From CAZMGV01 sp964621525 [NCBI: uncultured bacterium] (GTDB taxonomy: Bacteria > JAGRBM01), in NCBI GenBank assembly GCA_964621525.1, contig CAZUMS010000034.1, positions 1 to 40,310 of the forward strand: a stretch of DNA of 40,310 bases, in the 5' to 3' direction. Made by a program: the position numbers and the translations under genes. Under the pieces are notes generated by a model. It searched no databases. It saw only the letters and a program-made list of their open reading frames with translations, and was not told the DNA's origin. This document shows, piece after piece, positions 34,401-40,310 of the stretch (within the stretch, counting starts at the first letter, position 1; each line of letters begins with the position of its first letter).

Positions 34401-34971
34401 CATGGGTGAGACCGCCGCCGCCGCACTGGCCGGAGACCCGTCAGCCCGCTATCGCCGGGAAATACAGATACTTTCGCTCAAGTTGAAAGGGCTGGAACTT
34501 CGGGCATCGGGCCGCATCGCCGCCGATCCGGACGATCCCGAGCAGGAAGAGATCACATACCTGGACCGCCGCCAAGGCCGCTACCGGAAGGTGGTCCTTG
34601 ACCGGGACCGGATCGTGGGAATTCTCGCCGTCGGAGCCTTTTCCGGCTTCGTCGATCTTCACCAGCGTATGCTGATTGGGCTCCGGGTTGGCGATGAGCG
34701 GGAGAGCCTGCTCTCGCCCACCGGTCACTCCCGCCCTGCACATGCCCGCGGCCCTGTCGTCTGTTCCTGCAATTCCGTCACCACGGGCGAGATCATCGCC
34801 GCGATCGCCTCGGGGGCCTCTTCCGTCCGGGAAGTCGGCGCCGCCTGCCGTGCTGGCACCCGTTGCGGGAGCTGCCGCCCCGAGATCGCCGCCATGCTTC
34901 ACAAGATTCAGGGCGAAACCGCCGTAAAACCAGATATCGCAGCTGCACAGCTGGGAGGAACACGTCCATGA
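31417..34971 (+). CDS. nasA: Single-chain assimilatory nitrate reductase (Mo domain fused to FAD/NAD and [2Fe-2S] domains)
   Basis: A 1184-residue protein joining functions that are two subunits in Klebsiella and Bacillus. Residues 1-700: molybdopterin oxidoreductase with a [4Fe-4S] motif (Cys11, Cys14, Cys18, Cys46) and the likely molybdenum ligand Cys139 in NSRLCMSS. Residues about 705-1090: NirB-like pyridine nucleotide-disulfide oxidoreductase with FAD motif IIGTGAAG (709-716), ATGG, and NAD motif VIGAGPLG (851-858). Residues about 1113-1160: BFD-like [2Fe-2S] domain with Cys1116, Cys1118, Cys1150 and Cys1153. Electrons should run NADH, FAD, [2Fe-2S], [4Fe-4S], Mo. ATG 31417 has good spacing from GAGG; GTG 31411 is the alternative. 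The stop overlaps narK. Confidence 0.92.
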   Translation: MEPLKRTKSVCSYCGVGCGVVIHSRGSRVVGVSGDTGHPANFGELCSKGRELHETVHLPNRLLYPEIRTAKSGVRSRTSWDTALDRVADGIRTARRAKGPDSVGFYISGQLLTEDYYVFNKLAKGFVGTNNVDSNSRLCMSSAVAGYKRAFGADGPPACYEDIDHADLLFVVGANPAWCHPILFRRMEKRLEPGSPGRPLLIALDPRRTATAELADIHVPLRIGSDAVFLTTLLAELHRQGRTDPRYIAANTAGFEAVEKTFGDFTAERVESECGIGRRLFDQVVRSWSGSTAALTLWTMGVNQSAHGTDTVNTITNLHLATGHIGRPGAGPFSLTGQPNAMGGRETGSMANLLPAHRDLADPAHRLEVETIWGSGPIAPRPGLTAVEMFEKAADGGLEVLWIACTNPLVSLPDLATVRRALERTPMVILQDIVGTTDTAAFADILLPAAGWAEKSGTVTNSERRVSRVRAAVPPPGECRPDWEIVCDVATRLGHGDRFAFRSPEEIFAEHARTTAGRDCDMTAMTPQALDRAPLQWPCTVSIPEGAGRLYTDGRFVTADGRARFVVPTAFSVWEPVSEAYPVSLTTGRARDQWHTMTKTGRVPELNLHAPEPVLEISPDDALRSGLRTGDRAEVASVRGTFLMKAEVTATVPPGTAFAPMHWGEEFVSGATANHATLPAIDPVSKQPELKHSAVRISKFAGRGTGHVVIIGTGAAGIATAEKLRELQPERPITLIGDEPRLHYNRVRLHDLLAGRCGEAALTVYPAGWYESRKIEVLAGVRALGIDVRNRTVRLPENASLAFDQLVIATGGVPVVPDVKGREKAGVFSIRRIEEILSIRRAIRPGIRVCVIGAGPLGIEIAAALKDAGAEVSLTTHSDRPLRTQIDPVAAYLLTDALLEAEISFHGNSAVEEITGNGHAAGVRFTNGRTFDTELVIFATGITGDNRLAETAGLRVNRRIVVDSRMQTSAAGIYAVGEAAEFEGESIGLIPVARAMGETAAAALAGDPSARYRREIQILSLKLKGLELRASGRIAADPDDPEQEEITYLDRRQGRYRKVVLDRDRIVGILAVGAFSGFVDLHQRMLIGLRVGDERESLLSPTGHSRPAHARGPVVCSCNSVTTGEIIAAIASGASSVREVGAACRAGTRCGSCRPEIAAMLHKIQGETAVKPDIAAAQLGGTRP

Positions 34972-36287
34972 GTTCTCAGAATCAGGCCCGCAGAATCGAA
35001 CTGTTTTCCCTCCGGTCCGAGCCGATGCGCGCGTTCCATATGACCTGGGTCGCATTTTTCGTCGCTTTCTTCGGATGGTTCGGCGTCGCTCCGCTCATGG
35101 CGGTGATCCGCAAGGACCTGAACCTGTCGAAGGAGCAGGTCGGCAATACCATCATCGCGTCGGTGGCGATCACCATCCTGGTCCGGCTGTTCGTCGGCCC
35201 GCTGTGCGATCGCTACGGCCCGAAGAAAGTTTACCAGTGGCTGATGATCCTCGGTTCGCTTCCGCTCATGGGAATCGGACTGTCCAGCAGCTATGAGACG
35301 TTCCTCGTATTCCGGCTGCTGATCGGTGCGATCGGCGCGTCGTTCGTCATCACCCAGTACCACACCTCGCTCATGTTCGCTCCCAACTGCGTCGGAACGG
35401 CCAATGCGACGACGGCGGGCTGGGGAAACCTGGGCGGCGGGGTCGCGCAGATGACAATGCCTGTCCTTTTTGCGGGAATCGTAGCTCTTGGGTTCTCCGA
35501 CTCCGCTGGCTGGCGCCTCGCCCTCGTCGTCCCCGGCGTCCTGATGCTGGCCTGCGGATTCCTGTACCCGAAGTTCACGAAAGACACTCCGGATGGCGAT
35601 TTTGACGAACTGCGTGCGCGCGGCGAAATGACGCCCACAGCGAAGGCCAAGGGCACATTCATGGCTGCCGCGAAAGATTCCAGAGTCTGGGCGCTGTTTC
35701 TGGTTTATGGAGCCTGCTTCGGCGTGGAACTGACGATCCACAACATCGCTTCGATCTATTACATCGACCGTTTCGGCGTGGACATGAAAACCGCCGGTCT
35801 GTTTGCCGGGGTTTTCGGCGTGCTCGCCATCTTTGCCCGCACATTGGGCGGCTGGATCAGCGACAAGGTCAGCGCAAGGAATGGATTGCAAGCACGGGCA
35901 TGGCTCCTCGGCACCGTAATTCTGCTGGAAGGCGTCGCTCTCACCGGGTTCGCGAAAGTCCCGGTCCTCTGGGTCGCCGTAGCCAGCATGACCCTGTTCG
36001 GACTGTTCGTGCACATGGCGGCTGGCGCTACCTATGCACTAATCCCGTTCATCAATAAGCAGGCGACCGGCTCTGTTGCCGGCATTGTGGGTGCGGGGGG
36101 CAACGTTGGAGCGGTGCTCACCGGATTGCTCTTCCGAAGCGACACCCTCTCCATGCAAGCGGCACTCTACTGGATGGGAGTCGGCGTCGCCGTCACGGCC
36201 TTCTCGCTGCTCCTGGTTCCGTTTTCCGCTTCCGAAACGGCCGAGAAGCCGGCAATCGCACCGGGACTGGCACCCGTCGAATCCTGA
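34968..36287 (+). CDS. narK: Nitrate/nitrite MFS transporter (NarK/NasA family)
   Basis: A 439-residue, 12-helix major-facilitator protein of the nitrate/nitrite porter family. The two Gly-rich nitrate signatures are present: GWGNLGGGVAQ (about residue 151) and GAGGNVGAVLTG (about 376). Substrate-binding Arg candidates are in VRLFVGPLCDRYG and FRLLIGAIGASF. In this operon it would import nitrate for assimilation rather than export nitrite. The ATG at 34968 lies ten bases after GGAGG and overlaps the nitrate reductase stop (ATGA), closing the coupled nirA-nasA-narK run. The 36288-36372 gap has no clear terminator. Convergent with the desaturase gene. Confidence 0.92.
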   Translation: MSSQNQARRIELFSLRSEPMRAFHMTWVAFFVAFFGWFGVAPLMAVIRKDLNLSKEQVGNTIIASVAITILVRLFVGPLCDRYGPKKVYQWLMILGSLPLMGIGLSSSYETFLVFRLLIGAIGASFVITQYHTSLMFAPNCVGTANATTAGWGNLGGGVAQMTMPVLFAGIVALGFSDSAGWRLALVVPGVLMLACGFLYPKFTKDTPDGDFDELRARGEMTPTAKAKGTFMAAAKDSRVWALFLVYGACFGVELTIHNIASIYYIDRFGVDMKTAGLFAGVFGVLAIFARTLGGWISDKVSARNGLQARAWLLGTVILLEGVALTGFAKVPVLWVAVASMTLFGLFVHMAAGATYALIPFINKQATGSVAGIVGAGGNVGAVLTGLLFRSDTLSMQAALYWMGVGVAVTAFSLLLVPFSASETAEKPAIAPGLAPVES

Positions 36288-36372
36288 TCTTCTCAGCCGA
36301 TAGGCCCGGGGATTACGGTGGGAGAAGAAACTTGGTGCGCCATGTGGAGATCAACGAAGCCGGTCATGACGA

Positions 36373-37755
36373 TCAGGCTCTCCGTTCGATTCCCAGGAGC
36401 CGTTCCACTTCCTGGGCGGCAAGATGGCCGCTTTTCACCGCCGACTCCATCGTCGAGGGCAGGTTCGTGTCGGTCCAGTCTCCTGCGAGGAACAGGTTCT
36501 CGACGGGAGTTTTCTGGGTGCAGCGGAGGTTCTTGAACCCGGGCCGTCCGGAGAACGTTGCCACCGGCTCCTTGATCACGCTGGCGTGAAGAAGCTTGAA
36601 GCCGCGGCTTTCCGGATACGTCACGTGGATTTCCGCAAGGGCCTGTTCGATCACTTTCTTGTTGCTCTGGGTCATCTGCTGCTGGGACGCACTGGTGATG
36701 AGCGTATAAAAGTATCCCTTGCCCTGGCGGGCCGCATGCATCCGGCTGCGATCGAAGACCCATTCGGTGGTGGTGTCGAGGAGCGCTTCGTAGTGGGCGG
36801 CCATCTTCAGCGGCTGGTCGAACCACAGATTGACGCCCGTGATCGGCGACTCCTGAATCTTCGCCGTCCGCGAGAAGAACGGGTTTCCTGCGAGCGGCGA
36901 ATCCTTGATGAGGGCGGCGAAAGCCGAGGGATGGACCGCCACAACGTAGACATCGGCTGAGAGTTTCTGCCCGTCCTTGAGCTCAAGCGACGTTACCCGG
37001 CTGCTTCCGTCCATATGGATGGCCGTGACGGCCGCATCGGTAATCACTCTGGCACCGTGCTTTTTCAGAAATATCGCAGCCGGATCCACGAACAGCGAGT
37101 TCAGGTCCACGGTCGCGTAGCCCATGCGGCCGGGCTGCTCCATGTAGCCCCAGCGGAGAAGGCGGGCGAAGAGATGCGCCGAAACCACGTCCGGATGCTC
37201 GTTCAGCGCGGCGATGATCAGCGGATGCCAGAAGGTCCGCCGGATGCTTTTCGGCATGCCGATCCGGTCGAACCACTCCGTCACCGTCATCGTGTCGAGG
37301 TCGACGGGCATCTCCCGGATCGCTTTCACCAGCTTCGTCATGGACAAGGCAAACAGAAGCTTGTCCATGGCCGGTACGTTGGGAATCAGGAGGAACCCTG
37401 CCAGGCCCCGGAATGCCTTGAACTGCTTCGGCAGCTTCGGCCCCCTGAAATCCACGAGACCGTATTTGGGGTCGCGGAAAACACCGCCCGCGCCCTTCGG
37501 AAACGCCATCTTGTCTTCGGTACCAATCGTGCGGCAGTATGAACGGAGCTCGCGGTAGGAACTGGTCACCGCATGCTGGCCGTTATCCACCATGTCGTCG
37601 GTGGACTTGTCCCGGTAGGAGAATGTCCGGCCGCCCAGAATGCTGCGCCGTTCGAGAAGGGTGACATCCACGCCATCCCCCGCCAGCCTGACGGCCGTAC
37701 TGAGTCCCGCAAGCCCCGCTCCCACAACAATCGCTTTCTTCCGGTTAGCTTCCAT
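36373..37755 (-). CDS. FAD-dependent desaturase, HpnE/phytoene desaturase type
   Basis: A 460-residue flavin amine-oxidase-fold enzyme. Features are the N-terminal dinucleotide motif VVGAGLAGLSTA (Gly12, Gly14, Gly17) with LLERRSILGGRT, then VDNGQH (His61), typical of the squalene-associated HpnE group, PLIIAALNEHPDVVSAHLF, and the C-terminal FAD contact LFLAGDWTDTNLPSTMESAV. HpnE removes a hydroxyl from hydroxysqualene; relatives desaturate carotenoids. Without HpnC or HpnD here, substrate is unproven. ATG 37755 is close behind GAGGA. It is the last gene of a minus-strand operon with a sulfotransferase and DUF1214 protein. Confidence 0.78.
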   Translation of the reverse strand: MEANRKKAIVVGAGLAGLSTAVRLAGDGVDVTLLERRSILGGRTFSYRDKSTDDMVDNGQHAVTSSYRELRSYCRTIGTEDKMAFPKGAGGVFRDPKYGLVDFRGPKLPKQFKAFRGLAGFLLIPNVPAMDKLLFALSMTKLVKAIREMPVDLDTMTVTEWFDRIGMPKSIRRTFWHPLIIAALNEHPDVVSAHLFARLLRWGYMEQPGRMGYATVDLNSLFVDPAAIFLKKHGARVITDAAVTAIHMDGSSRVTSLELKDGQKLSADVYVVAVHPSAFAALIKDSPLAGNPFFSRTAKIQESPITGVNLWFDQPLKMAAHYEALLDTTTEWVFDRSRMHAARQGKGYFYTLITSASQQQMTQSNKKVIEQALAEIHVTYPESRGFKLLHASVIKEPVATFSGRPGFKNLRCTQKTPVENLFLAGDWTDTNLPSTMESAVKSGHLAAQEVERLLGIERRA

Positions 37756-37788
37756 ATGTCCTCGATTCGATATTCCCAATGCCTGAAG

Positions 37789-39039
37789 TCAGGAGAGACC
37801 GAAATGGCTGCTGTAGAAGGCAAACCGCTCCCGCAACTCGCCTTCCTTCAGGCCGAACTGTTCCGGTGTGTACCGGTGGCTGCCGTGTTTGCCCCTCTTG
37901 TTGGCGTCGAGATGGGCCTGCATCGCCGCCCTGCTGCGGTCCGAAAAATCGAGACCGAACGCCTCGTAAATCCTCCGGACCATCCCGAGCGGGTCCGCGA
38001 CAAGCTCGCTATATCTCACGTCGAAGAATTTCGCCTGACTGTTCGCACGCAGCCTGCTCCGGGCGTCGATCACACGCCGGAACCAGTCCGACAGGATTTC
38101 CACCTGCTGGGCACCGACCTCAGCCGGATTCACATCGTCGCTGAAAGTAGACCGGAACACGGCATAGAGGCTGGAGGTGGATGTCACGGTGTCCACAGGA
38201 TCCCTGTGGGTATTGATAATCAGCGCATCCGGATAAGCCCTGATGAGCGATTCGATTTCCGGCAGATGATACGGGGCCTTGAGCACCCACTGGCGCGGAT
38301 CCGATTCGTCTGTGATCATCTGGAGCATTTCCCGGTGACGGACGTACGACTCCGTAAAATCTTCCTTCGAAAGTGCCTTGCAGTACGCCGGAACATTCAT
38401 GCAGGACTGGAGCGCCCAGTTCCGCAGGTCGGTGCCCATCAGCATGACGCACTCTTCGGGTTCATGAGCGTCTGAGAAGTGGACCGATTGCATGGTGGGG
38501 TTGATGAACCGGAACAGCTGTTGCCCCATCTCTGCCTTCCTCATGGCCGCATCGATTTCGGGCTTTGACCCTTTGCCAATGATGGTCGCCGCACTCATCT
38601 CCCAGAGCAGCGGGGAGCGGTTTGCCGGATCGGCAGCAAGCAGTCTTTGAAGCAGGGTCGTGCCGGTGCGGGATCCGCCGATGATGAATACAGGCCGGAC
38701 GATTTTCCGCCTGAAGATATGGGGGTGCGTCTCTTTCATCCGGGCGAGTTCGGCCGAGCCGCGGACCATGTCGGCAGGCATCTCTTTGCCGGCACTCCTG
38801 ATTCCGAGCGCGTTCATCCGGCTTTCCTGGTTGATGGAATCCACGAGACATTTCAGCCGGTCCATAAACCCTGGCGAATCGAAATCCTGCCGGCCCGATT
38901 TCCTGAGAGCCTTTGCAGCCATCTCTTCGGCATCAATCCGGAACCGCTCTGGATGCTTCTCCCGTTCCTTTTCCGCCTGTGCGTAGAGGGCGGCCACTGC
39001 CGGGGCCCGTTCTGCGCGCTGCCAGAGCTGATCGTTCAT
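37789..39039 (-). CDS. Sulfotransferase-family protein
   Basis: A 416-residue predicted sulfotransferase. The 5'-phosphosulfate loop is GGSRTGTTLL (121-130), and the 3'-phosphate motif is HRDPVDTVTSTSSLY (Arg279, Ser287 region). An Arg/Lys-rich helical N-terminal domain of about 110 residues precedes the fold, as in many bacterial members of this family. It should transfer sulfate from PAPS to a hydroxyl, perhaps of a lipid; the acceptor is unknown. ATG 39039 follows AGGAG by seven bases. It lies 31 bp after the DUF1214 gene and 33 bp before the desaturase gene on the same strand. Confidence 0.84.
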   Translation of the reverse strand: MNDQLWQRAERAPAVAALYAQAEKEREKHPERFRIDAEEMAAKALRKSGRQDFDSPGFMDRLKCLVDSINQESRMNALGIRSAGKEMPADMVRGSAELARMKETHPHIFRRKIVRPVFIIGGSRTGTTLLQRLLAADPANRSPLLWEMSAATIIGKGSKPEIDAAMRKAEMGQQLFRFINPTMQSVHFSDAHEPEECVMLMGTDLRNWALQSCMNVPAYCKALSKEDFTESYVRHREMLQMITDESDPRQWVLKAPYHLPEIESLIRAYPDALIINTHRDPVDTVTSTSSLYAVFRSTFSDDVNPAEVGAQQVEILSDWFRRVIDARSRLRANSQAKFFDVRYSELVADPLGMVRRIYEAFGLDFSDRSRAAMQAHLDANKRGKHGSHRYTPEQFGLKEGELRERFAFYSSHFGLS

Positions 39040-39070
39040 GATTGCACTCCTGTAGGGTCTGGTGATGGCA

Positions 39071-40162
39071 TCAGATGCCGGCGACTTCACGGTACGGGAC
39101 GACTTTCGTTGCGGGCAGCGGCGCCTTGGCCTCGGCCCCCACCGAACGGATGACGAACAGGCCGCTCAGGCGTCCCTCATTGTCGAGCCAGTTCGGAATG
39201 CCGGGATTCTTCGCGGAGATGACGAGACGGAAGCTGCCGTCTTCCCGGCACTTCATGCGTCCTCCGGTCAGCGACGTCGGGCGGTAGCGGTGTTCCAGCG
39301 AATTCAGGAACCGGCTGTAGAGCACGATGTTCCAGTGCTTCGCTTTCGGAAGCATGCCGTCGAGGATCAGGGCGTCGTCCGGCCCGAGCTCCCAGGAACC
39401 GATCTGGTAGTCGATGTCGTCGCTCGTGAAGACGGCTCCGTTCTGCATCTCGCTCCAGATGCGGACCGTGTTCGGGGAATGCTGCTTCGTCTGCATGCTG
39501 TGGACCATGAACATCGCGTTGGCGACAGTCGTAACGACCAGTCCCAGCCGGGCGAGTGCTTCCGCGAAAGCATCCACGACGATCACGGGAGGCGGACCCT
39601 TGGGATCCGCGTTGACGATCCGGAAACTTCCCGTCTTCTGGCGGTTGATGTCGTCGAACAGCTGGCGGATCCAGAACTGGCCGGTCTTTTCCGACAGGGG
39701 GAACCAGTTTTTCACGCCCTCCGGCCGCTTCGCACTGATCCAGAGCTCGAAAGAGCCGTCACTGCCGGTCAGCAGATCGTCCGCCGTCTGGCTTTCGGTC
39801 ACTTTGGTGACGAGGGAATCTCCCTTGCCCTTGTAGGCGGTGAACGATGTGTAGCAGGCGTTTCCGAGATTTCCGGTCAGCCGGTAGGTGTGGGCCGGAT
39901 TCACCTGCATGTGCAGGTAGTATCCGTCCGGATTCTCCAGGAACCATTTGTGATTAGGCTGGTTGTCGTGAATGGGCAGCGGGAATTCACCGTCGCTCTC
40001 GACCTTGTCGACGTTCGCGGCAAGTGCCCTCACGAGCGCCCGGAATCCGTCGGCGCGTTCTTCGGGACTCGCGGAGGCGAGCTGCCGGTCCATCACCTCT
40101 CCGGCTTGGGTGAGGCCTTTCACGAATTTGTCCCATGATTCCTTTGCCTTGTCCTGCGGCAT
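39071..40162 (-). CDS. DUF1214 domain protein
   Basis: A 363-residue protein recognised as DUF1214, a family of unknown function often found together with DUF1254 and in lipid or xenobiotic gene clusters. Helical N terminus (about 1-55, KAKESWDKFVKGLTQAGEVM), then a beta-rich body with DGYYLHMQVNPAHTYRLTG, WNIVLYSRFLNSLEHRY and, at the C terminus, FRLVISAKNPGIPNWLDNEGRLSG, each quoted in part. No signal peptide is apparent. ATG 40162 overlaps the stop of the upstream reading frame (TGATG) and follows GAGGA. Putative first full gene of the operon ending with the desaturase. Confidence 0.82.
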   Translation of the reverse strand: MPQDKAKESWDKFVKGLTQAGEVMDRQLASASPEERADGFRALVRALAANVDKVESDGEFPLPIHDNQPNHKWFLENPDGYYLHMQVNPAHTYRLTGNLGNACYTSFTAYKGKGDSLVTKVTESQTADDLLTGSDGSFELWISAKRPEGVKNWFPLSEKTGQFWIRQLFDDINRQKTGSFRIVNADPKGPPPVIVVDAFAEALARLGLVVTTVANAMFMVHSMQTKQHSPNTVRIWSEMQNGAVFTSDDIDYQIGSWELGPDDALILDGMLPKAKHWNIVLYSRFLNSLEHRYRPTSLTGGRMKCREDGSFRLVISAKNPGIPNWLDNEGRLSGLFVIRSVGAEAKAPLPATKVVPYREVAGI

Positions 40163-40308
40163 CAGCGTTTCCTCGCTCCTGTAATTCTCGGCGGCTCCGT
40201 CGGCGACACGTAACTGAGAAAAGCCCGGACCACCTCTTCGATAAATGCACCGTCCGGAAGCGGTTCAAGTCCGATCTCGAGCTGCACCGCTTCAATGCGA
40301 TAGGTCAA
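40162..40308 (-). CDS. C-terminal end of a possible TetR-type regulator (partial)
   Basis: An open frame enters from the window edge and codes for at least 48 residues ending at a TGA that overlaps the DUF1214 ATG. The helical text (TYRIEAVQLEIGLEPLP, FIEEVVRAFLSYV, then a Pro/Arg-rich end) resembles the C terminus of TetR-family regulators, but too little is present to be sure. Overlap with the next start implies cotranslation. Confidence 0.45.
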   Translation of the reverse strand: MTYRIEAVQLEIGLEPLPDGAFIEEVVRAFLSYVSPTEPPRITGARKR

Positions 40309-40310
40309 TG

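Overview
This 40.3 kb window comes from a GC-rich, Gram-negative chromosome. It carries about 30 protein genes and one tRNA, with no insertion sequences, phage genes or CRISPR. An outer membrane is suggested by a lipobox lipoprotein and an adaptor-type ABC exporter. The NasT/NasS nitrate switch, an AhbC/NirJ-type radical SAM enzyme, an HpnE-like desaturase, an MpaB-type oxygenase and DUF1214 suggest a proteobacterial or deltaproteobacteria-related lineage (Desulfobacterota, Myxococcota or Binatota-like). That placement is inference; no marker here fixes it.

1-5.3 kb (minus strand): a glycolysis and secretion block, gap-tpiA-secG-tRNA-Leu(GAG), preceded by threonine synthase and a cystathionine gamma-synthase-type enzyme. 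pgk, often found between gap and tpiA, is missing. 5.3-7.8 kb: a GC-poor orphan gene, an unrecognised gene, and an 840 bp stretch without a convincing gene but with hairpins and a 10 bp tandem repeat.

7.8-13.9 kb: an ABC-F ATPase with one degenerate ATP site, a membrane metallophosphoesterase, ApaG, a metallo-beta-lactamase-fold hydrolase with two dodecin-like genes, and a TPR lipoprotein. 14-17.9 kb: an envelope glycosylation operon of two tandem GT-C transferases and a DPM1-like GT2. 17.9-27.4 kb: an AhbC-like radical SAM enzyme, an epoxide hydrolase, a coupled four-gene ABC exporter (adaptor, ATPase, two permeases), an MpaB-like oxygenase and an acyl-CoA carboxyltransferase.

27.4-36.3 kb: a complete-looking nitrate assimilation locus, nasT-nasS-leader-nirA-nasA-narK. 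NasS senses nitrate or nitrite and releases NasT, which would act on the structured leader before nirA. NarK imports nitrate, a single-chain nitrate reductase (molybdenum domain fused to FAD/NAD and [2Fe-2S] domains) makes nitrite, and NirA makes ammonium. 36.3-40.3 kb (minus strand): a compact operon of an HpnE-like desaturase, a sulfotransferase, a DUF1214 protein and the end of a possible TetR-type regulator cut by the window edge, perhaps a lipid or terpenoid modification unit.

The points most worth a second look are the single-chain nitrate reductase, the structured nas leader, the asymmetric ABC-F protein, the solitary AhbC-like gene, the desaturase/sulfotransferase operon and the palindromes at the gap and TPR-lipoprotein 5' regions.
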